DNA of 64,000 nt from Thiohalophilus sp. (GTDB taxonomy: Bacteria > Pseudomonadota > Gammaproteobacteria > UBA6429 > Thiohalophilaceae), in contig NZ_JAXHMV010000002.1 in NCBI RefSeq assembly GCF_034521165.1, positions 186,001 through 250,000 on the forward strand. Direction: 5' to 3'. Every line of letters begins with the position of its first letter. Positions within the stretch are counted from its first letter, which is position 1. Below, piece by piece: positions 1-8,850 of the stretch. The notes beneath the pieces are model-generated. The model was not told the DNA's origin and made no database searches. It saw only the letters and a list, made by a program, of their open reading frames with translations. The position numbers were made by a program, and so were the translations under genes.

Positions 1-1628
1 ATGGCCATGGGCGACATACCCGGATCATCGTTGGGTATGGCCCGCAGTTCAAAGCGCCCGCCGCGACCGCTGTCATTGACCAGCTCCGGCAAGGCGTTGG
101 ACAGACCGCCGGCGCCGACATCGTGAATACTGATGATGGGGTTGGCCTCGCCCAGCTGCCAGCAACGGTCGATCACCTCCTGGGCTCGGCGCTCCATCTC
201 CGGGTTGCCGCGCTGCACCGAGGCAAAATCGAGATCCTCCAGGCTTTCCCCGGTGGCCATGGACGAGGCCGCCCCGCCTCCCAGGCCGATCAGCATGGCC
301 GGGCCGCCGAGCACCACGATCTGCGCGCCGGGAGGGATGTCGTTCTTGGCGACGTGATCGTCGCGGATATTCCCCAGACCGCCGGCCAGCATGATCGGCT
401 TGTGATAACCGCGCACTTCCTCGCCCTGCGGCCCCGCCACCCGCTCCTCATAGGTGCGAAAATAGCCGCACAGGTTGGGCCGGCCGAATTCGTTATTGAA
501 GGCGGCCGCACCGATGGGCGCTTCGAGCATGATCTCCAGCGCCGAGACAATGCGTCCCGGCTTGCCGTGATCGGTCTCCCACGGCCGGGGACAATCGGGC
601 AGGCGCAGGTTGGAGACCGAGTAACCGCACAGGCCGGCCTTGGGCTTTGAGCCGCGGCCGGTCGCCCCCTCGTCGCGGATTTCGCCGCCGACCCCGGTGG
701 CCGAGCCTGGAAAGGGCGCGATGGCGGTGGGATGATTATGGGTCTCGACCTTCATCAGGATATGGATGTCCTGCGCGTGATAGGCGTACTCGCGGGTGCC
801 GGACTCGGGATAAAACCGGCCGCCACTATGGCCCGCGATCACCGCCGAGTTATCGCTGTAGGCGGACAGAATGCCGTCACTGTGCCGCTGGTAGGTGTTG
901 CGAATCATCCCGAACAGGGACTTGTCGCGGGCCTGGCCGTCGATAACCCAGTCGGCATTGAAAATCTTGTGCCGGCAATGCTCCGAGTTGGCCTGAGCGA
1001 ACATCATCAGCTCCACATCGCTGGGGTTACGCCCCAGGGTCTGGAAATTCTCCACCAGATAATCGATCTCATCATCGGCCAGGGCCAGCCCCAGCTCGGC
1101 GTTGGCCCGCTGCAGGGCGTCCCGCCCCCCGTTGAGCACATCGACCTCGGTCTGCGGGGCCGGATCGGGATGCCGGAACAGCCGTTGCGCCTCGTCGACA
1201 TCGCGAAACACCGCCTCGGTCATGCGATCGTGCAGCAGCGCGCCCAGACGTTGGACCTGCTCCGCGCTCAGATCATTGCCGTCGGTGAGCGTCAGGGTAT
1301 AGAGAATCCCGCGCTCGATCCGTTGCACCGAGTCCAGCCCGCAGTTGTGCGCGATATCGGTGGCCTTGCTCGACCAGGGCGAGATGGTGCCGGGCCGGGG
1401 AACCACCAGAAAGTCATGTCCCTGCAGCATTTGTGCAGGCGGGTCGGTATAGTCGAGCAAACGCGCCAGCCGCTGCTGCTGTTCACCATCCAGTTGTGGC
1501 TCGCTCTCGACAAAGTGCAGATAGACCGCCTGCAGTTCCCCCACCTCGGGTACCGCGGCCCGCAAGGCCCCCAGGCATTTTTCCAGACGAAAGGACGACA
1601 GGGCCGAGCCACCTCGGAGTTGCAACAT
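1..1628 (-). CDS. purL: Phosphoribosylformylglycinamidine synthase, N-terminal part (cut by window edge)
   Basis: The ATP-dependent enzyme makes FGAM from FGAR and glutamine in de novo purine synthesis in the cytosol. The frame runs open from the start codon at 1628 to the window edge, giving about 542 of the roughly 1300 residues usual for the large gammaproteobacterial PurL. The translation begins MLQLRGGSALSSF and contains PRPGTISPWSSKATDIAHNC, MFAQANSEHCRHKIFNADW, KVETHNHPTAI and GEIRDEGATGRG. These are hallmark segments of the N-terminal linker and the first FGAM-synthase domain. The glutaminase domain lies outside the window. The other purine genes here (purM and purN at 47.7-49.5 kb) are separate. 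The upstream gene is divergent. Identification rests on remembered similarity to E. coli PurL and is very secure. Confidence 0.97.
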   Translation of the reverse strand, partial: MLQLRGGSALSSFRLEKCLGALRAAVPEVGELQAVYLHFVESEPQLDGEQQQRLARLLDYTDPPAQMLQGHDFLVVPRPGTISPWSSKATDIAHNCGLDSVQRIERGILYTLTLTDGNDLSAEQVQRLGALLHDRMTEAVFRDVDEAQRLFRHPDPAPQTEVDVLNGGRDALQRANAELGLALADDEIDYLVENFQTLGRNPSDVELMMFAQANSEHCRHKIFNADWVIDGQARDKSLFGMIRNTYQRHSDGILSAYSDNSAVIAGHSGGRFYPESGTREYAYHAQDIHILMKVETHNHPTAIAPFPGSATGVGGEIRDEGATGRGSKPKAGLCGYSVSNLRLPDCPRPWETDHGKPGRIVSALEIMLEAPIGAAAFNNEFGRPNLCGYFRTYEERVAGPQGEEVRGYHKPIMLAGGLGNIRDDHVAKNDIPPGAQIVVLGGPAMLIGLGGGAASSMATGESLEDLDFASVQRGNPEMERRAQEVIDRCWQLGEANPIISIHDVGAGGLSNALPELVNDSGRGGRFELRAIPNDDPGMSPMA

Positions 1629-1779
1629 GCGCGGAATCCTGAGAATTGATTGGCGTTAACAGTGAGCGGCAATCATACACGATCTGCCAGGCGCGGAGCG
1701 AGAGACACGGGGAAACCGTGAACGCGGGAATAACCGGTGCACCCGACAAGCCCGGGAGTACCGGAATTCACCACACTCG

Positions 1780-1809
1780 GGGTATACTGGCGGTTTTCAC
1801 GATATACCC
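1780..1809. promoter_or_regulatory. Inverted repeat GGGTATA-N16-TATACCC ahead of the glycosyltransferase
   Basis: Perfect 7-bp arms (1780-1786 and 1803-1809) flank a 16-base spacer, ending 15 bases before the start codon at 1825. The position fits an operator or a 5' leader hairpin. I recognise no regulator for it. Confidence 0.25.
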
Positions 1810-1824
1810 GGGTCAGCATAGAAT

Positions 1825-2943
1825 ATGGATCAGCCAGTCAAGGTTCTGCACGTTTTCCAGGAGATGGATCTCGGTGAGCGCCACCAGTTACTCAGAACCA
1901 AAGCCCGGGGTATCGACGTGGTGGTGGTCTGTAAAACCGGCGCCAGCTTCCTGGAGGAAATACAGGCCGCCGGGATTCCCGTTCATCAACTGGATATGCA
2001 CAGGCGCCGGGACCCCGAGGCCATTGCCCGGCTCCGACAGCTGGTACAAAGCGAACAGCCGGACATCGTTCACGTCTATACCAAAACCGCCCTGTCCAAT
2101 ACGATTCGAGCCATTGACGATCTGCCCCCCAGGCTGGTCGCTTATCGGGGCATCGTGGGCAATCTGCACTGGCTGAACCCGACCTCCCGTAACAGCTTCT
2201 TTCACCCGAGAGTCGATCGCATCATTTGTGTTTGCGAAGCCATTCGGCAGGATCTGCTGCAGAACCGGTTCCTTAACTGGCGCCTGCCTGAGGAAAAGGT
2301 CGTGACCGTGCACAAGGGGCACGAAACGGACTGGTGGCCCCGCGAGAACGTCCCCGCCGACTTCAGCGAATTCGGGATCCCCGCCGATGCGCTGGTGATC
2401 GGCTCGATGGCACAGATGCGCAAGCGCAAGGGGATACCGGTTTTAATTGAGGCCTTTGAAAAACTGGCCACCCCGAAGGCGCACTTGCTGCTGGTCGGCA
2501 AGGTCAACGACAAGCACATCGCCAAACGCATCGCCCGCAGTCCGGCGGCCGATCGGATTCATCTGCCGGGCTGGCGCGCCGATGCCGCCAGCCTGATTGG
2601 CGCACTCGATCTTTTCGTGCTCCCCTCCCTGCGCCGCGAAGGCCTGCCCCGTTCAGTCATCGAGGCAATGAGCCAGCAGGTCGCGTCGGTGGTCACCGAC
2701 TCGGGGGGCAGCCCGGAACTGATTGAGGATGGCGTCAGCGGTCGCATCGTTGCCTCCGGCGATCCGGATGCACTGGCCAGCGCCATTGACGAATTGCTCG
2801 GCGATCCCGAGCAACGCAAGCAGATGGGCATCGCCGCCGAACAACGTATCCGGACCTGCTTCAACCCGGACATTACCGTGGAAAAAACCCTGGCGGTCTA
2901 TTCGGAACTTTTAGGACGGGATGTCACCGGTGGCTGCGCGTAA
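1825..2943 (+). CDS. GT4-family glycosyltransferase
   Basis: A 372-residue GT-B enzyme expected to transfer a sugar from an activated nucleotide donor to an envelope glycan or lipid; the acceptor cannot be read. The N-terminal half starts with VKVLHVFQEMDLG and holds a DIVHVYTKT strand typical of acceptor domains. The C-terminal half has the GT4 donor-site signature: GSMAQMRKRKG, LLLVGKV, HLPGWRAD, DLFVLPSLRREGLPRSVIEAM and SGGSPELIEDG. The E-x7-E element of GT4 is seen in REGLPRSVIEA. The length is normal. It stands alone, divergent from purL, with no other polysaccharide genes nearby, so a lipopolysaccharide or exopolysaccharide role is only a guess. The ATG follows the inverted repeat at 1780-1809. 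Confidence 0.88.
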   Translation: MDQPVKVLHVFQEMDLGERHQLLRTKARGIDVVVVCKTGASFLEEIQAAGIPVHQLDMHRRRDPEAIARLRQLVQSEQPDIVHVYTKTALSNTIRAIDDLPPRLVAYRGIVGNLHWLNPTSRNSFFHPRVDRIICVCEAIRQDLLQNRFLNWRLPEEKVVTVHKGHETDWWPRENVPADFSEFGIPADALVIGSMAQMRKRKGIPVLIEAFEKLATPKAHLLLVGKVNDKHIAKRIARSPAADRIHLPGWRADAASLIGALDLFVLPSLRREGLPRSVIEAMSQQVASVVTDSGGSPELIEDGVSGRIVASGDPDALASAIDELLGDPEQRKQMGIAAEQRIRTCFNPDITVEKTLAVYSELLGRDVTGGCA

Positions 2944-2991
2944 ACACGCCATCGAATGACACAGGCCGGCACTGAATAGCCGGCCCTGCTG

Positions 2992-3324
2992 CTACCACTG
3001 TGAGGCGCCGCGTAACTCCTGCATTACCTCGTTGAGCCGGCCTTCGTTGCCGTCAAACAGGCAGACCACATTGCCGACGCTGCAGACGGTAAAACGCTCA
3101 CCGCGCACGACCCAGCCACCGGGCGGCGTCCAGCCACGGATACCGGTAAACATGGAAAGCTGATCGGCGTTGCCCTGCACCAGACGTTTGTAGTCGTGGG
3201 CGAAGTGGGCCAGGCTGGCCAGTTCTTCCTGCCCGCCCATGCCGTAGCCTTCGATCAGTTCACCGTCATCACGAAAGTGGGCCACGGCCATGACGCCGTC
3301 GAGGATCATGATCTGTTTAATCAT
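2992..3324 (-). CDS. DUF2173 family protein, paralog 1 of 3
   Basis: A 110-residue soluble protein of the DUF2173 family, whose function is not established. Its fold resembles Roadblock/LC7-type small domains by pattern only. It begins MIKQIMILDGVMAVAHFRDD, and the C-terminal half has GWVVRGERFTVCSVGNVVC then LNEVMQEL, the same pattern as the third paralog at 3722-4078. A strong GAGGAGG ribosome site lies just before the ATG. It is last in a three-gene, same-strand run separated by short gaps (9 and 49 bases), so one transcript is likely, driven from the FNR-type box at 4143-4156. No signal peptide or membrane segment is visible. Confidence 0.82.
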   Translation of the reverse strand: MIKQIMILDGVMAVAHFRDDGELIEGYGMGGQEELASLAHFAHDYKRLVQGNADQLSMFTGIRGWTPPGGWVVRGERFTVCSVGNVVCLFDGNEGRLNEVMQELRGASQW

Positions 3325-3333
3325 GTTGCCTCC

Positions 3334-3672
3334 TCAGGCTTCCAGCGCCGCATAGGCCGCTTCGTAATCCACTTTGTCATTGGGCATGATTACCCCGGCC
3401 TCTTCGTTGGCGATGACCGTCCAGTCAAAGCCGATTAACGAGCAACCCCTGACCGGATAGAAGCCGCCCGAACCGGTAACATTTTCCCAGCCCCGGGCCT
3501 GCATGGTGGCAATCGAGGTATTGGCAACGCAGACATGCGCCACCAGATCCAGAATCGTGTCATTCATTTCACTGTCCGCACTGAGGCGGGATTCCTGCAA
3601 CTCCCCTTTGCTGCTGAAATTGAATGCGGCAACCGCACCGTCAAGGTTGATCAATTTCTCCAGATCGGCCAT
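3334..3672 (-). CDS. DUF2173 family protein, paralog 2 of 3 (divergent)
   Basis: A 112-residue member of the DUF2173 trio. The start MADLEKLINLDGAVAAFNFS aligns with its neighbours (hydrophobic-LDGV/A-A pattern), and it keeps a helix with a cysteine-alanine-asparagine run (HVCVANTSIATMQARGW). The GWVVRG...TVC block of the other two is replaced by GFYPVRGCSLIGFDWTVIAN, so this copy is the most diverged. I chose the ATG at 3672 over an upstream ATG at 3687 because AAGGAG sits six bases before 3672. It is the middle gene of the run. Different spacing of the conserved residues suggests the three proteins are not redundant and could form a hetero-oligomer, which is inference. Confidence 0.75.
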   Translation of the reverse strand: MADLEKLINLDGAVAAFNFSSKGELQESRLSADSEMNDTILDLVAHVCVANTSIATMQARGWENVTGSGGFYPVRGCSLIGFDWTVIANEEAGVIMPNDKVDYEAAYAALEA

Positions 3673-3721
3673 TGCTAACTCCTTCAAGACTGATATTGAT
3701 TTATTATTTTATTGCAGCCGG

Positions 3722-4078
3722 TCAGACCAGCATCTCTTCCGGACGCGCCACATGTTCGCGCATATACGCCATCACTTCATTCAGTGAACTCGAAGCATTG
3801 TCGATGAAGCAGAAGATGTTGGCCATAACACAGACTGTTACCTTGTCACCGCGAACCACCCAGCCGCGGGCCGGCGCACAGCCACAATCGGCTTTGAGGT
3901 GTTTGAGCATGTCCGTTTCCATGTGCACGGCCATGGTGGTGGCGCGGCACATGATCGACGCCATGCGTGCGGTTTCATAATCGAGTTGGCCGTCGTAGGT
4001 AAATCGATCGCCCCGGTAGGTATACTCGCCTGCTGCGATGACGCCCGGTGTCGCCACCAGATCGGATATGACGCTCAT
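3722..4078 (-). CDS. DUF2173 family protein, paralog 3 of 3
   Basis: A 118-residue DUF2173 protein, first in the tandem run. It starts MSVISDLVATPGVIAAGEYT, the classic opening of this family (LxxxPGVxAAGEF), followed by a helix with MASIMCRATTMAVHMETDM. It then has GWVVRGDKVTVCVMANIFC and a C-terminal helix with LNEVMAYM. It contains several cysteines, including CGCAPARG at mid-protein. The start is supported by an AGAGGGGA ribosome site. The FNR-type palindrome TTGATATGGATCAA is centred 71 bases upstream of the start, and a TATAAA -10 candidate lies between. The family is unexplained; oxygen-dependent control is the best clue here. Confidence 0.85.
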   Translation of the reverse strand: MSVISDLVATPGVIAAGEYTYRGDRFTYDGQLDYETARMASIMCRATTMAVHMETDMLKHLKADCGCAPARGWVVRGDKVTVCVMANIFCFIDNASSSLNEVMAYMREHVARPEEMLV

Positions 4079-4095
4079 GCAGTCCCCTCTTGTGT

Positions 4096-4156
4096 TTTAT
4101 AGTTATGTTGCCGCCTGGCAAGTTGCGGCTGATTGCCATTGCTTGATATGGATCAA
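4096..4156 (-). promoter_or_regulatory. FNR/ANR-type promoter for the DUF2173 genes
   Basis: TTGATATGGATCAA at 4143-4156 is a perfect match to the FNR consensus TTGAT-N4-ATCAA. On the minus strand a TATAAA hexamer (plus positions 4096-4101) gives a start near 4089, placing the box centre near -60.5, the usual class I activation distance. The RDD gene on the other strand is about 140 bases away and a less likely target. Confidence 0.65.
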
Positions 4157-4294
4157 TGACAACCGTTTTTTAATTAATAACAGACACCGACAGAGAATGC
4201 CATATAGAGTTTTTTTATAGGCCCCTATAAAATCAGGCGGTTCCCCGGCAGATCTGTCGGAATCGCACCGTTTATCGCTGCTCAGGATTTGACC

Positions 4295-4813
4295 ATGACC
4301 ACTTCAACACCCTCCCCCGCGCCGCTTTACCGGCGCCTGCTTGCCATGCTCTACGACGGCCTGTTGCTTCTGGCGATATTGCTGATTGCCTCGGCCATCC
4401 CCCTGATTTTCACCGGCGGCGAGGCGATCGAGGGGCACAATCTGCTACTGACCGGTTATTTTCTGCTCATCTGTTTTGGGTTCTTTGGCGGGTTCTGGAC
4501 CCACGGCGGACAGACGCTGGGCATGCGGGTCTGGCGCCTGCAGGTGGTTGACGACGACGGTGGCGCGCTGGACTGGCTCGCCGCCCTGTTGCGTTTTTTG
4601 AGCGGGCTACCCGCCTGGCTGGTATTGATTCTGGGACTGGTGGTGTACTTCAACCCGCAAATCGCATTGCCGGGGCTCCTGCGCGGGCTGCAAAGCCTGC
4701 CCCACGGCAGCATCGCCCTGTTCGGCCTGCTCTGGCTGGGATTCGACAACTGGCCTAACGGCTGGCGGGAACGCATTACCCATACCCGTGTCATTCTACT
4801 CCCCAGGCCCTGA
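4295..4813 (+). CDS. RDD family membrane protein
   Basis: A 172-residue integral membrane protein. It opens with a short Ser/Pro-rich tail, then APLYRRLLAMLYDGLLLLAILL, the defining R...DD-like first segment of RDD proteins (arginine before, aspartate within the first helix). A second helix follows, then WTHGGQTLGMRVWRLQVVDDDG, the conserved GQTLGMRxxxLRV-type loop. Two more hydrophobic segments lead to the C-terminal LLWLGFDNWPNGWRERITHTRV. RDD proteins have mixed proposed roles, including ion transport, so no substrate is assigned. I prefer the ATG at 4295, with AGGA seven bases upstream, over the in-frame TTG at 4289. It converges on lptG across a repeat element. Confidence 0.85.
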   Translation: MTTSTPSPAPLYRRLLAMLYDGLLLLAILLIASAIPLIFTGGEAIEGHNLLLTGYFLLICFGFFGGFWTHGGQTLGMRVWRLQVVDDDGGALDWLAALLRFLSGLPAWLVLILGLVVYFNPQIALPGLLRGLQSLPHGSIALFGLLWLGFDNWPNGWRERITHTRVILLPRP

Positions 4814-4859
4814 TGTGCCTGGCACGGACCGTGATATCCGGCAACCGGTCTTTTCAAAT

Positions 4860-5044
4860 GGAACTGTAAATAACGCAAAGAACGCAGAGGCGCAAAGAAC
4901 GCGGAGAATTGATTACATAAAATTGCTTGCCAGTATTGGCATGATCGACGCCTGCGCCAGGAGGCGACACACCGGTGAGAATGCCCCACATAATATTTAC
5001 TTTGCGTCCTCTGCGCCTCTGCGTCCTCTGCGTTAATTTCCAGG
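4860..5044. repeat. Inverted repeat with short-period arms, family A copy 1
   Basis: The left arm (about 4860-4911) has tandem units of the type AACGCAAAG / CGCAGAGG; the right arm (about 4998-5044) is the imperfect complement, made of CTTTGCG and CTCTGCG units. The outer ends read GGAA...AAATAACGC and GCGTTAATTTCC. It fills the space between the convergent RDD and lptG genes. Related copies lie at 38.3, 51.6, 60.6 and 61.4 kb. Confidence 0.85.
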
Positions 5045-5073
5045 GCATCTGAGAAAAGTATGCAAATGGCGGT

Positions 5074-6135
5074 CTAGCGTAATCGCCGGAACCAGAACAG
5101 GGTAATGCCGATCACCAGCGCGGTCGGCAGGGCTGCCGCCAGCGCCGGCGGGAATTCATAGACCAGTCCCATCTGCCCGGCCAGGCGATTACCGATATAA
5201 AACACGATCCCGATCAAAAACCCGATCAGGATCTGCTGGCCGATGCCGGTGTGGCGTTGTGCGCCAAAGACGAACGGCACCGCCAGCAATACCATCGCGG
5301 CCAGGGTAAAGGGCATCACGGCCTTGCCCCACATCGCCAGTTCGTACTGTCCCGAATCCAGGCCATTCTCACGCAAATAATCAATATAGTTATACAGTTT
5401 CCAGACCGGCAGTGTATCGGGATCCACCGACACCACATTAATCAAGGCCGGATCGAGCAAGGTGCGCCATGGCAATTCATCCACTTTATGTTTTTGCAAC
5501 GCCTGATCGTCAATATCATAGCGCGTCACATTTTTTAACAACCACTGTTCCCCGTCGTAACGGGCGCTTTTGGCCCGCATCAGGGTCCGCATACGCTGAC
5601 CTTCGAAGGTATACAGGTGTATGCCCCGCAGTTTTGCCTGGCTGTCAACGCGACGGACGTTGATATAGGTTTCCCCGTCCCGGGCCCAGAGGCCGTACTG
5701 GGTATTCAGACTGATTTTCGCCCCCATCAGTTGCAGGCGCTTCTGATTGCTGTATTCATACACCGGCGGCGCAATGACTTCGCCGATCACCATCGCCAGC
5801 AGAATCAACATCGCGGCGGTTTTCATGATGGCCCAGACAATCCGGGTCAGTGACAATCCGGCGGTACGCATCACCACCAGCTCGCGATTGTTGGCCAGCA
5901 TGCCCAGCCCCAGCATGGTGCCCAGCAAGGTTGCCATGGGAAAGATCTCGTACATCTGGCGCGGCATGTTCAACAGGGTATAGAGCAAGGCATGCCAGAG
6001 GGTGTAACTGCCACGACCGATCTGATCGAGCTCATCCACAAAGCCAATCAGGGCAAACAGGGCCACCAGGACGGCAAGCACGGAAAACACGCCGATAATA
6101 ACCGCCTGACCGATATAACGTTCCAGTAACTTCAT
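5074..6135 (-). CDS. lptG: LPS export ABC transporter permease LptG
   Basis: LptG pairs with LptF and the LptB ATPase in the inner membrane to extract lipopolysaccharide and pass it to LptC/LptA for outer-membrane delivery. The 353-residue protein starts MKLLERYIGQAVIIG, with the amphipathic first helix and RYI motif of the YjgP/YjgQ family. N-terminal membrane helices follow (to about residue 110), then a periplasmic beta-jellyroll region (about 120-260) and C-terminal helices ending FWFRRLR. The longer frame reaches 6231, but the ATG at 6135 overlaps the lptF stop by four bases (ATGA), which fixes the start and indicates translational coupling. The length is normal. Confidence 0.95.
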   Translation of the reverse strand: MKLLERYIGQAVIIGVFSVLAVLVALFALIGFVDELDQIGRGSYTLWHALLYTLLNMPRQMYEIFPMATLLGTMLGLGMLANNRELVVMRTAGLSLTRIVWAIMKTAAMLILLAMVIGEVIAPPVYEYSNQKRLQLMGAKISLNTQYGLWARDGETYINVRRVDSQAKLRGIHLYTFEGQRMRTLMRAKSARYDGEQWLLKNVTRYDIDDQALQKHKVDELPWRTLLDPALINVVSVDPDTLPVWKLYNYIDYLRENGLDSGQYELAMWGKAVMPFTLAAMVLLAVPFVFGAQRHTGIGQQILIGFLIGIVFYIGNRLAGQMGLVYEFPPALAAALPTALVIGITLFWFRRLR

Positions 6136-7223
6136 CGGGCTGTCGTTCCCCTGTGCCACCAGTGTCGAATGCCATCCTGGCGCAACAACAACACCACGGC
6201 AATCAGCAATACCGCAACATGAACCCACCACAGGCCGATATAGGGAGATATTTTGTCATGCAGCAACCAGTTGCGGGACACGGTCAGCAGGTTGGTCAGC
6301 ACCATGTACAGGACTATCGCGATCGCCAGTTTGCCGTAGCGATTCTGGCGATGTGAGGTTACGCTCAGCGGCACGGCCAGGACCGCCAGCACCAGGCACA
6401 TCAGGGCGGAGGAAATACGCCATTGCAGCTCGGCGGTATAACCCCGGTTATCTTCATCCCAGAGCTCAAGCGTGGGAATAGCCTTGTGTTTGCGGTTGGT
6501 CACCTCGGGCGGCTTTTCCTGAATGCGGATGCCGTGCTTTTCAAACGCAATGATCGTGTAATTCTCCCTGCCCGGTTCCCCCTCGTAGCGATAACCGTCT
6601 TCCAGGACCATGAAGCGATCGCCGTTTTCCTCTTTTACCATCTGGTGGCCGGAGCGAGAACGGATTATCGAACTGCCGCCCTCGCGCTGTTGCTGCACGA
6701 ACACATTGCGCATCCGCTTCTGTTCGCGCTCCAGTTCCTCGACATAGAGCACCCCGCCACCCTCACGCATTTCCTGAAAACGGCCCGGGATAATACCCTG
6801 GATATCTCCCCGGGCCTGTGCTGCGGCGGTCAGACGCTGAACCTGGTGTTCGGCCCAGGGGGACAGCTGCAGACTCAGCAAGCCCTGCAGGACCGCCACC
6901 ACCAGCGCCAGCCCCAGTATGGCGCGCAGGATATAACCGGTACCCATCCCGCAGGCGGCAATGGCGGCCATCTCGCTATCGCGATACAGACGGCTGAGCG
7001 CGAGCAAAATGGCCAGATAGAGCGCCAGCGGCAGGATAAACACCAGCAGACTCAGAATCCGTACGCCGAAGATCTGCAGCACCATGTCCACCTGCAGCGA
7101 CCCCCGGGCCACGTCGTTGAACAACCCCACCAGCTGCGCGCTGAGGGCGATTAGCAACAGCACCAGGGCCACCGCCGCGAAGGTGAGAAAAACTTCCTTG
7201 ACCAGGTAACGGGCAATAATCAC
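6132..7223 (-). CDS. lptF: LPS export ABC transporter permease LptF
   Basis: The partner of LptG in the LptB2FG lipopolysaccharide exporter. It has 363 residues, beginning MIIARYLVKEVFLTFAAVAL. Helices occupy the first 110 residues, with SRLYRDSEMAAIAACGMG between them, the conserved DSEMxxlxACG element of LptF that contacts the ATPase. A periplasmic jellyroll spans about 120-270 (ending EDNRGYTAELQWRI), and two C-terminal helices follow, including LAVPLSVTSHRQNRYGKL. It is first of the two-gene lpt operon and divergent from pepA, the usual arrangement in gammaproteobacteria. Confidence 0.96.
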   Translation of the reverse strand: MIIARYLVKEVFLTFAAVALVLLLIALSAQLVGLFNDVARGSLQVDMVLQIFGVRILSLLVFILPLALYLAILLALSRLYRDSEMAAIAACGMGTGYILRAILGLALVVAVLQGLLSLQLSPWAEHQVQRLTAAAQARGDIQGIIPGRFQEMREGGGVLYVEELEREQKRMRNVFVQQQREGGSSIIRSRSGHQMVKEENGDRFMVLEDGYRYEGEPGRENYTIIAFEKHGIRIQEKPPEVTNRKHKAIPTLELWDEDNRGYTAELQWRISSALMCLVLAVLAVPLSVTSHRQNRYGKLAIAIVLYMVLTNLLTVSRNWLLHDKISPYIGLWWVHVAVLLIAVVLLLRQDGIRHWWHRGTTAR

Positions 7224-7347
7224 GTCAGAATCAGGGGTTGAAAACCGGTTCGTTCTTTATGTACAGAAACAATACTGTATTATATTGCCCACATCGCTGA
7301 ATTGATACGCAGCACCCCGTGTCCCACAGGCAATCACAGGATCCAGT
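7224..7347. promoter_or_regulatory. Divergent promoter region lptF / pepA
   Basis: 124 bases between two divergent starts. The only AT-rich stretch, around 7275-7286, reads TATAAT on the minus strand (plus 7279-7284) and TATTAT on the plus strand, so both promoters probably overlap here. No convincing -35 boxes are seen. Confidence 0.4.
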
Positions 7348-8850
7348 ATGAATATTACGCTCAAATGTACCCCCGTCGAACAACAATCCAGCCAGTGCCT
7401 GATCGTCGGCGTGTTTGAAAAACGCCAGCCCGGCCCGCACGCCCAGGCCGTAGACAAGGCCAGCGACGGCGCCCTGCAGCGGATTCTCAAACAGGGCGAC
7501 ATGGACGGCAAACCCGGCCAGACCCTGATGTTGCACCACCTGTCCGGCATCCAGGCCGAACGCGTCCTGCTGGTCGGCTGCGGCAAGCAGTCCGAATTCG
7601 ATGAGAAACAGTACAACAAGGCGCTCACTGCCGCGATCCAGGCGGTTAACGATTCCGGCGCCCGGGATGCCGCCTGCTATCTCACCGATCTGGAGGTCAA
7701 ATCGCGCTCGAAGGCCTGGAATGTCCGCCGCGTGGCGGAGCTGGTACACCAAACACTGTATCGCTACCAACAGACATTCAGCAAACCCGAGAAGCCCGAC
7801 TACCCGCTGGGCAAATTGCAACTGTGCGTGGACGACAAAGCGCTCAAGAGTGCCCGCACCGGGCTGAAGATCGGCGAAGCGATCGGCAAGGGCGCCAGCT
7901 TCACCCGGGATCTGGGCAACCTGCCCGGCAATATCTGCACCCCGACCTACCTGGCCAGCCAGGCAAGCAAACAGCTCAAGGACTACGCCAACATGAAAGT
8001 GAAGGCGCTCAACCAGAAGGCCATTGAAGAGCTGAAAATGGGCGCTTTTCTGTCGGTCGCCAGGGGCAGCCGCCAGCCGCCCAAACTGATCGTGGTCGAA
8101 TACCAGGGCACCAAAAAAGACACCAAACCCTATGTGCTGGTGGGCAAGGGGATCACCTTCGATACCGGCGGCATCTCCATCAAGCCGGCCGCCGCCATGG
8201 ACGAGATGAAATACGACATGGGTGGCGCCGCCGGGGTTCTCGGCACCATGCAGGCCATCGGCGAGCTGCAACCTCCCATCAATGTGGTGGCCATCGTACC
8301 GTCCTGCGAGAATATGCCCGACGGCAACGCCAACAAACCGGGCGATGTGGTCACCAGCATGTCCGGACAGACGATCGAGATTCTCAATACCGACGCCGAG
8401 GGACGCCTGATCCTGTGCGATGCCCTGACCTACAGCGAACGCTTCAAACCCAAAACGGTCATCGACACCGCCACGCTGACCGGCGCCTGCATCATCGCCC
8501 TGGGCAATCAGGCCTGCGGCCTGCTCAGCAACGACCAGCCGCTGGCCGACGCGCTGCTCGCCGCCGGCCAGACCAGCCAGGACCGTGCCTGGCAGTTACC
8601 GCTGTGGGATGAGTATCAGGAACAGCTCAAGAGCAACTTCGCCGACATGGCCAATATCGGCGGCCGCGAAGCCGGCACCATCACCGCCGCCTGCTTCCTG
8701 TCGCGTTTCACCAAAAAGCTCAAATGGGCCCACCTGGACATCGCCGGCACGGCCTGGAAAAGCGGCGCCGAGAAAGGTTCGACCGGCCGCCCGGTCCCGC
8801 TGCTCACCCAGTACCTGCTGGATCAATGCGGCAAGAAATACCAGCTCTGA
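7348..8850 (+). CDS. pepA: Leucyl aminopeptidase (M17)
   Basis: A 500-residue cytosolic di-zinc/manganese aminopeptidase that removes N-terminal residues. In E. coli the same protein also binds DNA in Xer recombination. The N-terminal macrodomain-like region spans about 1-165. The catalytic domain shows LVGKGITFDTGGISIKP, the MKYDMGGAA segment, and NTDAEGRLILCDAL, which supplies the metal-binding Asp and Glu and the catalytic Arg. ATLTGACIIALG follows. Length and all catalytic motifs are complete. Its stop codon overlaps the holC start by one base, and pepA-holC-valS is a classic order. Confidence 0.97.
   Translation: MNITLKCTPVEQQSSQCLIVGVFEKRQPGPHAQAVDKASDGALQRILKQGDMDGKPGQTLMLHHLSGIQAERVLLVGCGKQSEFDEKQYNKALTAAIQAVNDSGARDAACYLTDLEVKSRSKAWNVRRVAELVHQTLYRYQQTFSKPEKPDYPLGKLQLCVDDKALKSARTGLKIGEAIGKGASFTRDLGNLPGNICTPTYLASQASKQLKDYANMKVKALNQKAIEELKMGAFLSVARGSRQPPKLIVVEYQGTKKDTKPYVLVGKGITFDTGGISIKPAAAMDEMKYDMGGAAGVLGTMQAIGELQPPINVVAIVPSCENMPDGNANKPGDVVTSMSGQTIEILNTDAEGRLILCDALTYSERFKPKTVIDTATLTGACIIALGNQACGLLSNDQPLADALLAAGQTSQDRAWQLPLWDEYQEQLKSNFADMANIGGREAGTITAACFLSRFTKKLKWAHLDIAGTAWKSGAEKGSTGRPVPLLTQYLLDQCGKKYQL

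Noticed and set aside
4860..5044. CRISPR array for the periodic repeats
   Set aside because: Units are 7-9 bp, imperfect and inverted around a centre, with no unique spacers and no cas genes.
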